The position numbers were made by a program, and so were the translations under genes. Below the pieces are notes generated by a model, which was not told the origin of the DNA, ran no database searches, and worked only from the letters and a program-made list of their open reading frames with translations. Shown one piece after another: positions 38,996 to 47,610 of a stretch of DNA of 64,000 bases (the first letter of the stretch is position 1; every line of letters starts with the position of its first letter). Source of the DNA: an uncultured Holophagaceae bacterium (GTDB taxonomy: Bacteria; Acidobacteriota; Holophagae; Holophagales; Holophagaceae); the NCBI GenBank assembly GCA_903840385.1, contig CAIMFT010000158.1, forward strand, positions 1 through 64,000, in the 5' to 3' direction.

Positions 38996-39745
38996 ATGCG
39001 AACTCTTTCCGCTCTCCTGCTGGCTGTTCCTGCCCTCCTGGTGGGGCAGGCCGCTCCGCTGGACGGCGGCCGCCTCGATCCCGCCTGGTTCGGCTCGGCT
39101 GCGGTGTTCACCCCCTCCACCGCCCTCGGCCTGCAGTGGGTCAAGCCGGGCCTGGATCTGAAGGGTCGCACCCTCCACGTGCGGGACTGGCAGCCTGCGA
39201 TCTGGCTGCTGGGAAAGCGGGCCACCCATGACGAGCACCTGCTGATGCGCATGGCGCCCAGCCTCGTCCCGGGGCTGGCGAAGGGCCTCGCCAAGGGCCT
39301 CAAGGGGGCGCTGCCGGTCTCCCACACCGCCGGGGACCTGTTCCTCCTGGGCCGAGTGGTGGATGCCACCGGAGGCTCAGGCGATGAGCAGTTCGCCACC
39401 CAGCCCTGCACCCTCACCTTCGACCTGAAGCTGGTGGATGCCGACTCCGGTGAGCTCCTTGCAGCCTTCCACCACACGCTGGAGGCGGCGAACGCAGACT
39501 ATATGGCCCTCCGGCACACCCGCTGGAGCGAGGATCTGGGCCGCCTGCTGAGCCAGTCCGTGGGAGCCCGCCCTGCAGCGCCACCCAAAGCCGCTGCTCC
39601 AGCCCCGGTCCATCCCGCCGAGCCGCCCTTCGACCTGGAGGGGGCCCTGCGCCGCATCGAGGGGCTCAAGCGGGATGGCCTGCTCAGCGAGGCCGAGTGC
39701 GAGGCCCTGCGCCGGAAGGCTACCGCACGAGGCAAGCCGTCATAG
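38996..39745 (+). CDS. Secreted or periplasmic protein with C-terminal SHOCT-like motif
   Basis: A 249-residue protein with a signal peptide (RTLSALLLAVPALLVGQAAP), an unrecognised beta-rich body (GRTLHVRDWQPAIWLLG, DEQFATQPCTLTFDLKLVDADSGELLAAFHHTLE) and, after a Pro/Ala linker, a SHOCT-type short helix pair (EGALRRIEGLKRDGLLSEAECEALRRKA). ATG 38996 is used with GGAG upstream. It overlaps the convergent Sua5/YciO gene by six bases. Function unknown; the body resembles other periplasmic proteins that measure or use GldG/CsgG-like folds only weakly, so no name is given. Confidence 0.7.
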   Translation: MRTLSALLLAVPALLVGQAAPLDGGRLDPAWFGSAAVFTPSTALGLQWVKPGLDLKGRTLHVRDWQPAIWLLGKRATHDEHLLMRMAPSLVPGLAKGLAKGLKGALPVSHTAGDLFLLGRVVDATGGSGDEQFATQPCTLTFDLKLVDADSGELLAAFHHTLEAANADYMALRHTRWSEDLGRLLSQSVGARPAAPPKAAAPAPVHPAEPPFDLEGALRRIEGLKRDGLLSEAECEALRRKATARGKPS

Positions 39746-40342
39746 AGGCCAGGGCCCGGCTCCCAGCCGAACCAGCTCGGGCTCGTCCCCACAGAGGTCC
39801 AGGATGGTGCTGGGGATGCCCTCGGGCTGGCCGCAGTCTACGATGAGCTCCAGGGCGTGCCCCAGCTCCTCTTCCAGCTCCCAGGCGGTGTTGAGCATGG
39901 CCTGGCCCGGCAGCACCACGCTCGTGGTGATGATGGGCTCGCCCAGCAGGGTCAGCAGGGCCTTGCAGAAGGGGCTGTCCGGGATGCGCAGCCCGACCAC
40001 CTGCTTGTTCTGCAGGTACCGGGGGACCTCCCGGCTGGCTGGCAGGAGCACCGTGTAGGGTCCGGGCAGCAGCTGCTTGAGGATGCGGAAGGTGGGCGTG
40101 TCCAGGTGTCGCGCGTAGCGGGAGAGCATCTCCAGGTCGGCGCAGAGCATGGACATGGGCTTCTTGGGATCCCGGACCTTGAGCTGCTGCACGCGGTCCA
40201 CGGCCTTCTTGCGCGAGGCCAGACAGCCCAGGCCAAACAGGGTGTCCGTGGGGTAGGCGATGACCCCATCCCGCTGCAACACCTCGGCGATGCGCTCGAG
40301 GTGGCGCACCTGCGGGGTGTCGGGGTGGAGGGTGAGGATCAT
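39740..40342 (-). CDS. Sua5/YciO/YrdC-family protein (threonylcarbamoyl-AMP synthase-like)
   Basis: A 200-residue YrdC-fold protein. Visible family residues: GVIAYPTDTLFGLGCLASRKKAVDRVQQLKVRDPKKPMSMLC at the active-site start, LPGPYTVLLPAS, VVGLRIPDSPFCKALLTLLGEPIITTS and STILDLCGDEPELVRLGAGPW. TsaC/Sua5 makes threonylcarbamoyl-AMP for t6A37 of tRNAs. The form with QLKVRDPKKPMSML looks closer to YciO than to TsaC, so its in vivo role may differ. Start 40342 overlaps the Nudix stop as ATGA; a GTG 21 bases upstream is less likely. Confidence 0.88.
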   Translation of the reverse strand: MILTLHPDTPQVRHLERIAEVLQRDGVIAYPTDTLFGLGCLASRKKAVDRVQQLKVRDPKKPMSMLCADLEMLSRYARHLDTPTFRILKQLLPGPYTVLLPASREVPRYLQNKQVVGLRIPDSPFCKALLTLLGEPIITTSVVLPGQAMLNTAWELEEELGHALELIVDCGQPEGIPSTILDLCGDEPELVRLGAGPWPL

Positions 40343-41013
40343 GCGGGGTCCAGGTTCTGCCACCGGGCTCGTCCCGGGGCCGGGTGCTCCGTGGGGCGCT
40401 GGAAGAAGCGCTCTGCCAGGGCTGGCTCCAGAGCGGCTGCGATGCCCGTGCGCCGGGCCTGCAGGGCCAGCAGCGCCACCACGGTGGGGCCGTCCGTGAG
40501 CTCACCGCGGAGGACCCGCCGCAGGCAGTCCGCAAAGGGCTCGCGGTGGACCAGGAGTTCCTCGTCGTCCTCGGGCTGGTGGGTCAGCGCCGGCGCCAGG
40601 TCCGTGGCCAGGAAGAGGAAGGCCTCCTCATCCGTGGAGGAGTTGCTGGGATGGAAGAAGGCCAGGGGCTCCCAGAACCGGGCCGTCAAGCCCGCCTCTT
40701 CAGTCAGCTCCCGGCGCATGGCCTCGAAGGGGCTCTCGGAGGGATCGCCGCCGCCCTCCGGCAGCTCCCGGGAGTAGGTCTCCAGGGGGTAGCGCCACTG
40801 GCCCACCAGCACCACGCGGTCCTCCGCATCCAGAGCCAGGACGCCGCAGGCCGAGCGCACGAAGCCGCAGACGGCGTAGCGCCCCTCGGCGCCCCGCCGA
40901 TGGCGGAAGCGGTCTTCCCGCAGACGGATCCAGGGCGAGTCATAGAGGGGCTGCCGGTCGGACACCGTGTACGGATCGGGCTGGGCGGGGCGGGGCAGGG
41001 GCTGCAGGTCCAT
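40339..41013 (-). CDS. Nudix hydrolase, ADP-ribose pyrophosphatase-like
   Basis: A 224-residue Nudix protein with an exact Nudix box: Gly, five residues, Glu, seven residues, REL, then TEEAGL (GGGDPSESPFEAMRRELTEEAGL region). The upstream VVLVGQWRYPLETYSRELPEGG and downstream FFHPSNSSTDEEAFLFLATDL are typical of the ADP-ribose pyrophosphatase (NudF-type) group. It would hydrolyse ADP-ribose or related NDP-sugars in the cytosol. It lies after rpsO and a terminator, and overlaps the Sua5/YciO gene (ATGA). Confidence 0.9.
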   Translation of the reverse strand: MDLQPLPRPAQPDPYTVSDRQPLYDSPWIRLREDRFRHRRGAEGRYAVCGFVRSACGVLALDAEDRVVLVGQWRYPLETYSRELPEGGGDPSESPFEAMRRELTEEAGLTARFWEPLAFFHPSNSSTDEEAFLFLATDLAPALTHQPEDDEELLVHREPFADCLRRVLRGELTDGPTVVALLALQARRTGIAAALEPALAERFFQRPTEHPAPGRARWQNLDPA

Positions 41014-41030
41014 CCTTCGAACATAACGAA

Positions 41031-41056
41031 AAAACGCCCGCGGATGCGGGCGTTTT
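41031..41056 (-). terminator. rpsO terminator
   Basis: AAAACGCCCGC/GCGGGCGTTTT stem with a GGAT loop. On the minus strand it follows the rpsO stop and runs into T6. Confidence 0.9.
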
Positions 41057-41073
41057 CAAGGAACCGGAAGGGC

Positions 41074-41343
41074 CTAGCGGCGGAGGCCGAGGCGCTCGAT
41101 GAGGGTGGCGTAGCGCTCCTTGCTCTTCTTCTTGAGATAGTCGAGCAGGCGGCGGCGCTGGCCGACCATGATCATGAGGCCGCGGCGGCTGTGGTAGTCC
41201 TTGGTGTGGATCTTGAAGTGCTCGGTCAGGTCATTGATGCGCTTGGTGAGGATGGCCACCTGCACCTCGGGCGAACCCGTGTCCGACTCGTGCTGCTTGA
41301 AGTCGTCGATGATGATCTTCTTCTGGTCTACGTTGAGGGCCAT
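41074..41343 (-). CDS. rpsO: 30S ribosomal protein S15
   Basis: An 89-residue S15 with [50 protein letters not shown] and [14 protein letters not shown]15 binds the 16S rRNA central domain. Start at 41343 follows AAGGAG. It is alone before the Nudix gene and just after tRNA-Leu, not followed by pnp, the usual neighbour. Confidence 0.98.
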   Translation of the reverse strand: MALNVDQKKIIIDDFKQHESDTGSPEVQVAILTKRINDLTEHFKIHTKDYHSRRGLMIMVGQRRRLLDYLKKKSKERYATLIERLGLRR

Positions 41344-41500
41344 GGTGGCTCCTTTTCGGGGGTCGCTCCCGTCACCCGCTGCCAACGCTGCGCGTTGCCA
41401 GATATCGCCTGCGGCGAAAATCCTCAGTCCCGTACCAAGGAAGGGTCGAACCTGGGAAAGGCCAGGTACCTGTTATCAACTGCATTTTTGCTGTTCTGCT

Positions 41501-41537
41501 CACCAAATTTTGTCGGCAAAGCCGCCAAAATTTGGTG
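41501..41537 (-). terminator. Hairpin at the 3' end of tRNA-Leu
   Basis: CACCAAATTTTG and CAAAATTTGGTG pair, a T/C mismatch follows, then CGGC/GCCG closes on an AAA loop. The arm includes the tRNA 3' ACCA. T-rich arms but no following T-run. Confidence 0.65.
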
Positions 41538-41618
41538 CGGATAGAGGGACTCGAACCCCCACGTCTTGTGAACACTAGCACCTGAAGCTAGCGCGTCTAC
41601 CAATTCCGCCATATCCGC
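41533..41618 (-). tRNA. tRNA-Leu (CAG anticodon)
   Basis: An 86-base class II tRNA with encoded CCA. Acceptor GCGGATA/TATCCGC is perfect, the D arm has GGCGGAATTGGTAGACGC, the anticodon stem CTAGC/GCTAG encloses TTCAGGT (anticodon CAG, reading CUG), a long variable arm follows, and the T arm has GGTTCGAGTCCC. Confidence 0.96.
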
Positions 41619-41704
41619 TTGAAAGAGCACTCCAGTCCCCGCAGGTTCCGGAATATGCGAACCCCAAGCCTAGCGTGATTGGCCGATGGAGGCAACCGCC
41701 ATTC

Positions 41705-42163
41705 TCACCACTCCCGGTAGGGTATGCCGTTCATCCCCGTGCCCTGGTTGAGGGTGTAGACGTCGTAGACATGGCCTCCGCCCCAGGAAGTGCTGGTGGC
41801 TTCGTCGCTGGTGTTGCGCATGCCCCACTCCGCCTTGCCGGTGAGGGGATCCATGGGGATGCGCCGCAGGAAGCGCATCTTTCGGCTCAGGGAGCCGCTG
41901 ACGGGCACGCCGTCCACCAGGACCTCCAGGCTCTCCGGGTAGAAGTTGGCATCCGCCGGGGGCGGCTTGATCTTCATCTGCTCGGCGGCTTTCTTGTAGG
42001 TGTCGATGGCCAAGCGCATCTCCCGAAGGGACCGCCGCAGCTCGAGCTCCGACTGCCGCCGCAGGCCATTCTTGGCCAGGGGGACCACCACGGAAGCCAG
42101 GATCATCAGCACGGTGGCGGTGACCACCAGCTCCAGCAGGGTGAAGCCGCGCTGGGACTTCAC
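41705..42163 (-). CDS. Type IV prepilin-like/pseudopilin (GspG-like)
   Basis: A 152-residue prepilin. MKSQRG then FTLLELVVTATVLMILASVVVPLA is a clear class III signal: cleavage after Gly6 by PilD, Glu at position 5 of the mature protein, hydrophobic helix. The globular part has DTYKKAAEQMK, IPMDPLTGKAEWGMRN and a C-terminal AGG-type beta region (GGGHVYDVYTL), as in major pseudopilins of type II systems. It is the last gene of the secretin operon and overlaps it by ATGA. It resembles the OxpG-type pseudopilins of Geobacter by context only. Confidence 0.88.
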   Translation of the reverse strand: MKSQRGFTLLELVVTATVLMILASVVVPLAKNGLRRQSELELRRSLREMRLAIDTYKKAAEQMKIKPPPADANFYPESLEVLVDGVPVSGSLSRKMRFLRRIPMDPLTGKAEWGMRNTSDEATSTSWGGGHVYDVYTLNQGTGMNGIPYREW

Positions 42164-44520
42164 TGCACCGTCACGAGGGCGTTGGACCAGCGCCCTGAGA
42201 CGGGGCTGGTGCCGGCCATGAACTGACCGCTCTGGATGAGCACCGGGGCGTTCCCGGCGGTGAGGCCCTCCAGCTCAAGGGTGGCGAAGGGACCACTGTC
42301 GGAGCCAGCGGGACTGCGCCGGAAGGTCACCTTCAGGATGCCGTCCTTGCCTGGAAACTGCTCCAGTCCGCCGCCATCGCCCGTGAGGAAGTCGCCGGGG
42401 GTCAGGTTGTTGAGACGCAGGCCCGGGGGCAGGCGGATCTCCAGGGTGCCCGAGCTGATGCCCTTGCCACCGCTCACGGTGAGGGTGATGCGGGCCTTCT
42501 CGCCGGCCTTGATCTCCGACACCGTGGGGGCCATGAAGATCACCAGATCGGAGGGGACAGGCGCCACCTCGGCGGCGCCAGCGGGCTTCTTCTCCTGGAT
42601 GGCCTCAGAGGGCTGGACCGGGGCCGCTGCGGGGCTAGGCGGGGCCACCTGGGGGGTCTGGGCTGGCGTCTGTGGGCCGGGCTTGGTCGCTGGCGCTGGG
42701 GCAGAGGCTGCGGGGTTGGTGGAGCCAGGCTGGGGCGCCACGGCCGGGGCTGCCGTTGGGGGCTTGGCCGCTGGGGTCGTCGGCGCCTTCTTGGAGGCTT
42801 CGGCTGTGAAGGGGCCAGAGCGGGAGTTGGCATCCTCGGGGTTGAAGGGGGCCATGTCCTGATCGGTGAGCACAGGCTTGCGGACCAGCACGGCGCGGAT
42901 GGTGAGGATCACATCGGTCTTGGCCTGGCTGTTGTGGGTGTTGCCGAAGAGACGACCCAGGAAGGGAATGTCAGCGAGGCCCCAGATGCCCTGGAGGCTC
43001 TTCTGCTCCTCGTCCTTGAGGAGGCCGCCGAAGATGGCCGTCTCGCCGTCCCGCAGGCGGGCGGAGGTCTTGATCTCGCGCTGGCCCAGGTCGGGGCGAC
43101 CCGGCGTGGAGCCGGACTTCAGGGTGGTGACCGTGCTGTCGATCTTGAGCGTGATCTCGCCGTTGTGGTGGACCCGGGGCTCCACCTTGATCTTCACGCC
43201 CACGTTCTCGTAGGAGAAGGAGGTCTGGCCCACGCCGCCCAGCAGGGAGGAGGACAGGGCTGACGTGCCGGTGCTGCCCGTGGAGGGCATGGACAGCTGG
43301 CTCTGGGTGGTGGAGATCTTCTCGCCGATGTTGACCTCGCCGGTCTCCCCGGACAGCACCCGCACATTGGGGCTGGCCACCAGGCGGGCATCCCCATTGC
43401 CCTTGAGGAAGTCGAGGGCCAGGTTGGGGAAGAGCACCCGCAGGTCAGCGGTGTGGATCTTGGTGAACCCGGAGTTGGTGTTCATGCCCGAGGTGTTGTT
43501 TACCGTGGTGGCACCCATGCGGTAGGTGCCGGAGGTGTCGGAAGCATTGAGCACGGGCAGCAGGCCCACCTGCTCCAGGCTGTTCTCGGTGACTTCCATC
43601 AGCTCGAGGTAGACCATGACTTCGGCCTTGGGCTTGTCCAGCGTGCGGATGACCTGGTCCACGATGGCCAGCTCCAGGGGCTTGGCCTTCACGATGAGGG
43701 CATTGACCCGCTTGTCCGTGAAGACGCGCAGCTGGGGGTTGATGGTGGTCAGGGTGGAGCGCAGCTCGTTGGGATCGGCGTTGGACAGGTAGTAGGTCTT
43801 GATGATCTGGTTCTCGTACTGCTCGCGGTTCTGCGGGGTGGCCTTGAAGACCATGATGGTGTTCTTGTCGATGACCTTGTAGAACAGGTCGTTCTGCAGC
43901 ATGAGGGTGTCCAGCACGCGCTGGAAGGGCAGCCCCCGCAGGTCGATGGAGACCGTCGCATCCTGGAAGGAGGTGTGGGGGATGATGTTCACGCCGGAGG
44001 CCTTGCTCAGGGTCGCGAAGATCTCCCGGATGCTGGTGCGGCGGGCGAAGTTGAGGTCGATGCCATCGATGGTGCGGGGGTTCAGCTGGAGGGCATTGAC
44101 CGCATCGGCCTTGGTCTTCATGGCCTCCAGGTCTTCCAGGGAGTCCGACTCGGCCCGGTCCCGGGCGGCCTTCTGCTCCAGCTTGAGGAGCCAGTCCTGG
44201 GCGATCTGGTTGTCCGGATCCAGGACCAGGGCCTTGCGCACTTCCGCCAGGATGGTGTCCGTGAAGCCCCGGCTCTCGGCCTGCCGGGCCAGGGACAGGT
44301 GCAGCTCGGCAGCCCGCTGGGAGGCCCGCTTGATGCCGATGCGCGCCTTCGTGTTGGTGGGATCGCTCCGGAGGGCGTTGCGGTATTCGGTGACAGATTC
44401 GTCGTAGCGCCCTTCCTCGAAGGCCTTGTTGGCCCGGTGGAGGGAGCAGCCGAGCGCCATGAGCAGGACTGCCGCCACCAGAAGGCAGCGGCGAAGGAGG
44501 GCGAAGGAGGGAATCAGCAT
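42160..44520 (-). CDS. Secretin (PilQ/GspD family) with N-terminal TPR and C-terminal cohesin-like domain
   Basis: A 786-residue outer-membrane channel. A lipoprotein-like signal ends at Cys25 (LMALGC); residues 30-130 form TPR-like repeats (AFEEGRYDESVTEYRNALRSDP). An STN/N0-type block (NFARRTSIREIFATLSKASGVNIIPH) and N1 domains precede the secretin core (VRVLSGETGEVNIGEKIS, KVEPRVHHNGEITLKI, LRDGETAIFGGLLKDEEQ). A Pro/Ala-rich linker (about 575-640) leads to a cohesin-like domain (SEIKAGEKARITLTVSGG, LPPGLRLNNLTPGDF). ATG 44520 is used because GAAGGA precedes it; ATG 44529 has no room for a site. It would be the gate for pilus extension or protein secretion. Confidence 0.9.
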   Translation of the reverse strand: MLIPSFALLRRCLLVAAVLLMALGCSLHRANKAFEEGRYDESVTEYRNALRSDPTNTKARIGIKRASQRAAELHLSLARQAESRGFTDTILAEVRKALVLDPDNQIAQDWLLKLEQKAARDRAESDSLEDLEAMKTKADAVNALQLNPRTIDGIDLNFARRTSIREIFATLSKASGVNIIPHTSFQDATVSIDLRGLPFQRVLDTLMLQNDLFYKVIDKNTIMVFKATPQNREQYENQIIKTYYLSNADPNELRSTLTTINPQLRVFTDKRVNALIVKAKPLELAIVDQVIRTLDKPKAEVMVYLELMEVTENSLEQVGLLPVLNASDTSGTYRMGATTVNNTSGMNTNSGFTKIHTADLRVLFPNLALDFLKGNGDARLVASPNVRVLSGETGEVNIGEKISTTQSQLSMPSTGSTGTSALSSSLLGGVGQTSFSYENVGVKIKVEPRVHHNGEITLKIDSTVTTLKSGSTPGRPDLGQREIKTSARLRDGETAIFGGLLKDEEQKSLQGIWGLADIPFLGRLFGNTHNSQAKTDVILTIRAVLVRKPVLTDQDMAPFNPEDANSRSGPFTAEASKKAPTTPAAKPPTAAPAVAPQPGSTNPAASAPAPATKPGPQTPAQTPQVAPPSPAAAPVQPSEAIQEKKPAGAAEVAPVPSDLVIFMAPTVSEIKAGEKARITLTVSGGKGISSGTLEIRLPPGLRLNNLTPGDFLTGDGGGLEQFPGKDGILKVTFRRSPAGSDSGPFATLELEGLTAGNAPVLIQSGQFMAGTSPVSGRWSNALVTVQ

Positions 44521-44537
44521 CGGGGGCATCCTTCGGT

Positions 44538-45185
44538 TCAGAATTGGTTCGAAGCCGCGCCGCCAGAGGCTTCGCGGGTCTCCAGGACCAACTTCAGGTC
44601 CGGGTAGGTCAGGTTCTGGAACTCGGCACGGGTATCAAGGACGGCAACCAGCTTCCAGCGCTCCCGGACCACCGTTCCCGGGGTCAGGGTGACGGCCTCT
44701 TCGCCCTTCATGAAGGCACCGACAATGCCCGAGGGCGTGCCCTTGAAGAAGCCGAGGTACCGCAAGTCCTGGGGCCGGGTGGCGAACTCAGCAGCCTTGG
44801 CCTGGGCCTTGCGCTGAGCCTCGACGTCCGCCGGGGTGGGCGGTGGTGGAGGCGGTGGGGGTGGGGGCGGCTTCACCGGCACGGGCGGGGCTTCAAACAT
44901 GAAGACATCCCGCAGCACCTTGGGCTTGGGTGGGAGCTCCCCCGCGAGGTCCAGGGCGGCGAGGTCCGGCAGCTTGCGGAGGCCTTGAATCTGCCGGGAG
45001 TCCAGGTTGGCACCCGTGCGCCCATCGGCCGCGCGGCGGCTCTTGGGGGCGTCTGGGACAAACACGGTGTAGATCAGCAGGCCCAGCGTGAGCGCAAAGG
45101 CCGCCAGGGCCGCCTGGGTCTTGCGGTTGCTGCGCAGCTCCTGGAGCATGCCCTGGACATCGGTGCCGCGGGGGGAGGTGCTCAT
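44538..45185 (-). CDS. PilP/GspC-like inner-membrane protein
   Basis: A 215-residue protein with one membrane helix (about 25-45, TQAALAAFALTLGLLIYTVFV), a polyproline stretch (PPPPPPPPPPP near 110-120) that could span part of the periplasm, and a C-terminal beta domain (LRYLGFFKGTPSGIVGAFMKGEEAVTLTPGTVVRERWKLVAV) like the HR/PilP domain that docks onto secretin N0. Position between PilO-like and secretin genes supports the call. It overlaps the PilO-like gene (ATGA). Confidence 0.78.
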   Translation of the reverse strand: MSTSPRGTDVQGMLQELRSNRKTQAALAAFALTLGLLIYTVFVPDAPKSRRAADGRTGANLDSRQIQGLRKLPDLAALDLAGELPPKPKVLRDVFMFEAPPVPVKPPPPPPPPPPPTPADVEAQRKAQAKAAEFATRPQDLRYLGFFKGTPSGIVGAFMKGEEAVTLTPGTVVRERWKLVAVLDTRAEFQNLTYPDLKLVLETREASGGAASNQF

Positions 45186-45763
45186 GCCTCACCCTCCTCT
45201 CGGTCCGGCGTACCGGTCTTGCGGAAGGCGCGGAGGATGATGTTCAGGCGGGCGCCCTCGGGGCTCTCCTCCAGGCGGCCATCTCGCACGGCAAAGGGCA
45301 GGCCCGAGCCTTCCAGCTCCAGCATGAAGCTCTTGTGGTCGGCGTAGAGGCCCAGGGCGACGAACTCCACCTCGACGGCCTCCAGGTCGGAGCCGCGTGC
45401 ACCCTCCTTGCTGGGCAGGCCGTACTTCACGGTCATCAGGCGGAGGTTGTGCTTCTTGGCCAGCTGATGGAGGGTCTTGCTAAGGCTCCACTGCAGCTCG
45501 CCGGCAGACCCGCGGGGCAGGCGGGCCTCCAGCCCAGCCAGGGCCTGCTGGCCGCGGCGGAGGCGATCGGCCAGGGTCTGGAGCTCCTTGAGGTGCTCGA
45601 CCTGCTGGTTGCGGCCCTGCTCGGCATCCCGTCGGGCCTTCAGCTGCTGAGAGAGCTGCTGGGAGGCGTTCGGCAGCAGAAAGAGGGCCACGGCCAAGCC
45701 CAGCGTGGTCCCCAGGATGCCCAGGGCCAAGCGGAGGCGGCTCGCGCGGAGGGGACTGGTCAT
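45182..45763 (-). CDS. PilO/GspM-like inner-membrane protein
   Basis: A 193-residue protein: one membrane helix (about 11-30), a coiled coil (about 35-80, LKARRDAEQGRNQQVEHLKELQTLADRLRRG) and a ferredoxin-like C-terminal domain (LHQLAKKHNLRLMTVKYGLP, VEVEFVALGLYADHKSFMLELEGS). This is the PilO layout; PilO pairs with PilN to link the cytoplasmic platform to PilP and the secretin. It overlaps both neighbours by ATGA. Confidence 0.8.
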   Translation of the reverse strand: MTSPLRASRLRLALGILGTTLGLAVALFLLPNASQQLSQQLKARRDAEQGRNQQVEHLKELQTLADRLRRGQQALAGLEARLPRGSAGELQWSLSKTLHQLAKKHNLRLMTVKYGLPSKEGARGSDLEAVEVEFVALGLYADHKSFMLELEGSGLPFAVRDGRLEESPEGARLNIILRAFRKTGTPDREEGEA

Positions 45764-46647
45764 CGGGGGGGCCTCGGAGCGGTGGGACGGATGCGGGTCT
45801 GGCGGACGCGGCCGGTTTCCTCCTCCTCGGCGGGCGGCAGAGCGGCCGCCTGGGGCGGTGGCTGGGGTGCCTGAGGCGCCAGGCCTGCAGCAGGGCGGCC
45901 TTGGGCGGGCTGCACCGAACCGCTGGAAGGCTGGGTGGGCCGAATGGGCTTCACAGGCTGGGGCGGGGTTGGCAGAGCCACGGCCACGGGACGGCTGGGC
46001 TTCGCTGCCACCGATACCCGGGCTGGGGCAGGGGCTTGGCCAGCGGGAGCCTGGTTGATGGCCTTGATCTTGAAGGGCGGGGGGACGGCTGCCGCGGGGA
46101 GGGTGACCTCGAAGTCCCAGCCGCCGCCGTTGCGCTCGGACTCGCGCTCCAGGACCACCTGGGCGAACACTGGCGTCCCGCGCAGGGCCTCCACGAAGGC
46201 CGCCTCAGCCTCCCGGGTGCGGGCCTCGGCCTTGAGCTTGAGGACCACCTGCTGGGCGCTGCTGCGGGCCCGCTGCAGGCCCTTCAGCCGCATGTCTGGC
46301 ACCATGCACTGCTCCAGCTCCGCCGTGAGGCGGGACCAGGGCAGGGCGCGCTCCTGGAGGATGCGCTCCGCCAGCTTCCAGCGGGCCTGCTCCTTGGCGG
46401 CGTCCATCTCCTGGAGCGAGGCCTGGATCTGCTGCTCCTGGCGGGAGGCCCGCCGGGCTTCCTCGGTGAGGCTGACGGCATCCCGGCCGGCGCGGTCCGC
46501 CTGGTGGTAGGCCCGCCAGGTGAAGCCGATGCTCCCCAGCAGGACCGCAGTGCCGAAGGCCAGGGCCGCCCAGCCCAGGCTCCGGTGGCGCTGCCGCCAG
46601 AGGCTGGGGCGCGGGGCCAGGTTGAGGGAAAGGACCGGTACGGCCAT
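45760..46647 (-). CDS. PilN/GspL-like protein with long Pro/Ala-rich tail
   Basis: A 295-residue protein. It starts with LSLNLAPRP (PilN hallmark, binds PilM), one membrane helix (about 25-45), a coiled coil and a ferredoxin-like domain up to about residue 195. The last 100 residues are a Pro/Ala/Gln-rich disordered tail ending in basic PTAPRPPR, which normal PilN (about 180-200 residues) lacks. It overlaps the PilM-like stop by one base. Confidence 0.78.
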   Translation of the reverse strand: MAVPVLSLNLAPRPSLWRQRHRSLGWAALAFGTAVLLGSIGFTWRAYHQADRAGRDAVSLTEEARRASRQEQQIQASLQEMDAAKEQARWKLAERILQERALPWSRLTAELEQCMVPDMRLKGLQRARSSAQQVVLKLKAEARTREAEAAFVEALRGTPVFAQVVLERESERNGGGWDFEVTLPAAAVPPPFKIKAINQAPAGQAPAPARVSVAAKPSRPVAVALPTPPQPVKPIRPTQPSSGSVQPAQGRPAAGLAPQAPQPPPQAAALPPAEEEETGRVRQTRIRPTAPRPPR

Positions 46648-47378
46648 CAGCGCACCTCGCCCAGGACCGCACGGTCATCGAGGAAGCGGATGGGCAGGTC
46701 GGCCTGGGGCCAGGTGGCGGCGCCCCAGATGTAGAGCTGCTGAGGCTTGCGGGACTCCCGCTGGAGGAAGGCTGCGCTGGGCGCAATGCGCTCCTCCAGC
46801 CAGCCTTCGGGGGAGAGGGGCTCGGTCCACTGCCGCAGCAGGCAGAGCGTGCGGCCCCAGGCCACCAGGGTGCCCGCGAAGAGGCCGGGCTCCATGGGGC
46901 TCAGGCTCAGAAGCAGGCCCGGCATGGTGAGAGAGGGGGCGAGCTGGTTGTAGAGGTGCAGCCAGCGCGGGGTCAGGGCATGGACGACGCGGTCGGTGCG
47001 CAGGGCTACCTGCAGCAGCTCGTCGCGGAAGTCCTGGCGGATCCCGGCGGTCAGCCAGAGGCCGGACTCGACCTCCAGGGCCTGCACGAAGTGCGGCTCT
47101 TCCAGGGAGAGGATCTGTGCGAACCGCCACCGGAAGAAGGCCTCCTGCGCCTCAGCGCCCTTGGGGAGCTCCGGGATGTCGCGGATCAGGACCGAGGGGC
47201 ACCACAGGTCGTCCACCACCCACCGAGAGGGGCCCGGGGGCAGGGCGGCGAGGGCCTGGAGCAGCACATCTTCGCTGGGCGGCCCCTGGATGACGTGGTT
47301 GAAGGATCCCGCCAGCACCCGGTGGGCCTCCAGCCAAAGCAGCGATGCCTCGGGGGTGGTGAACAGGGGGTTCTTCAC
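46647..47378 (-). CDS. PilM-like protein (divergent)
   Basis: A 243-residue protein in the place of PilM. The order of the next genes (PilN, PilO, PilP, secretin) and the FRWRFAQILSLEEPHFVQAL region suggest an actin-fold PilM/GspL cytoplasmic domain, but it is shorter than PilM (about 350) and the ATP-binding phosphate loops are not evident. The start is GTG (47378). First gene of the operon, divergent from smc with a 232-base spacer. Family call rests mainly on context. Confidence 0.6.
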   Translation of the reverse strand: MKNPLFTTPEASLLWLEAHRVLAGSFNHVIQGPPSEDVLLQALAALPPGPSRWVVDDLWCPSVLIRDIPELPKGAEAQEAFFRWRFAQILSLEEPHFVQALEVESGLWLTAGIRQDFRDELLQVALRTDRVVHALTPRWLHLYNQLAPSLTMPGLLLSLSPMEPGLFAGTLVAWGRTLCLLRQWTEPLSPEGWLEERIAPSAAFLQRESRKPQQLYIWGAATWPQADLPIRFLDDRAVLGEVR

Positions 47379-47610
47379 GGCTGGACCCCATCTTCATGCC
47401 CTCGCTGGCGGCCAGGGGCCGCAGGGTCCTGCTCGAGGGCTTGGCAAGGCTGCACAGGTGGCTCCGGACATGGCCTGGGAAGAACCGAGTCTACCGGGCT
47501 TCGGGCCGATTCCCAAGGGGACCCCCGCTGGATAGCGGACCCGGATTCCTCTTCCGTTATGGGATGATGAATGGGAATGTTCCCCACCCCCTCACCGGAG
47601 CACTGACTCT

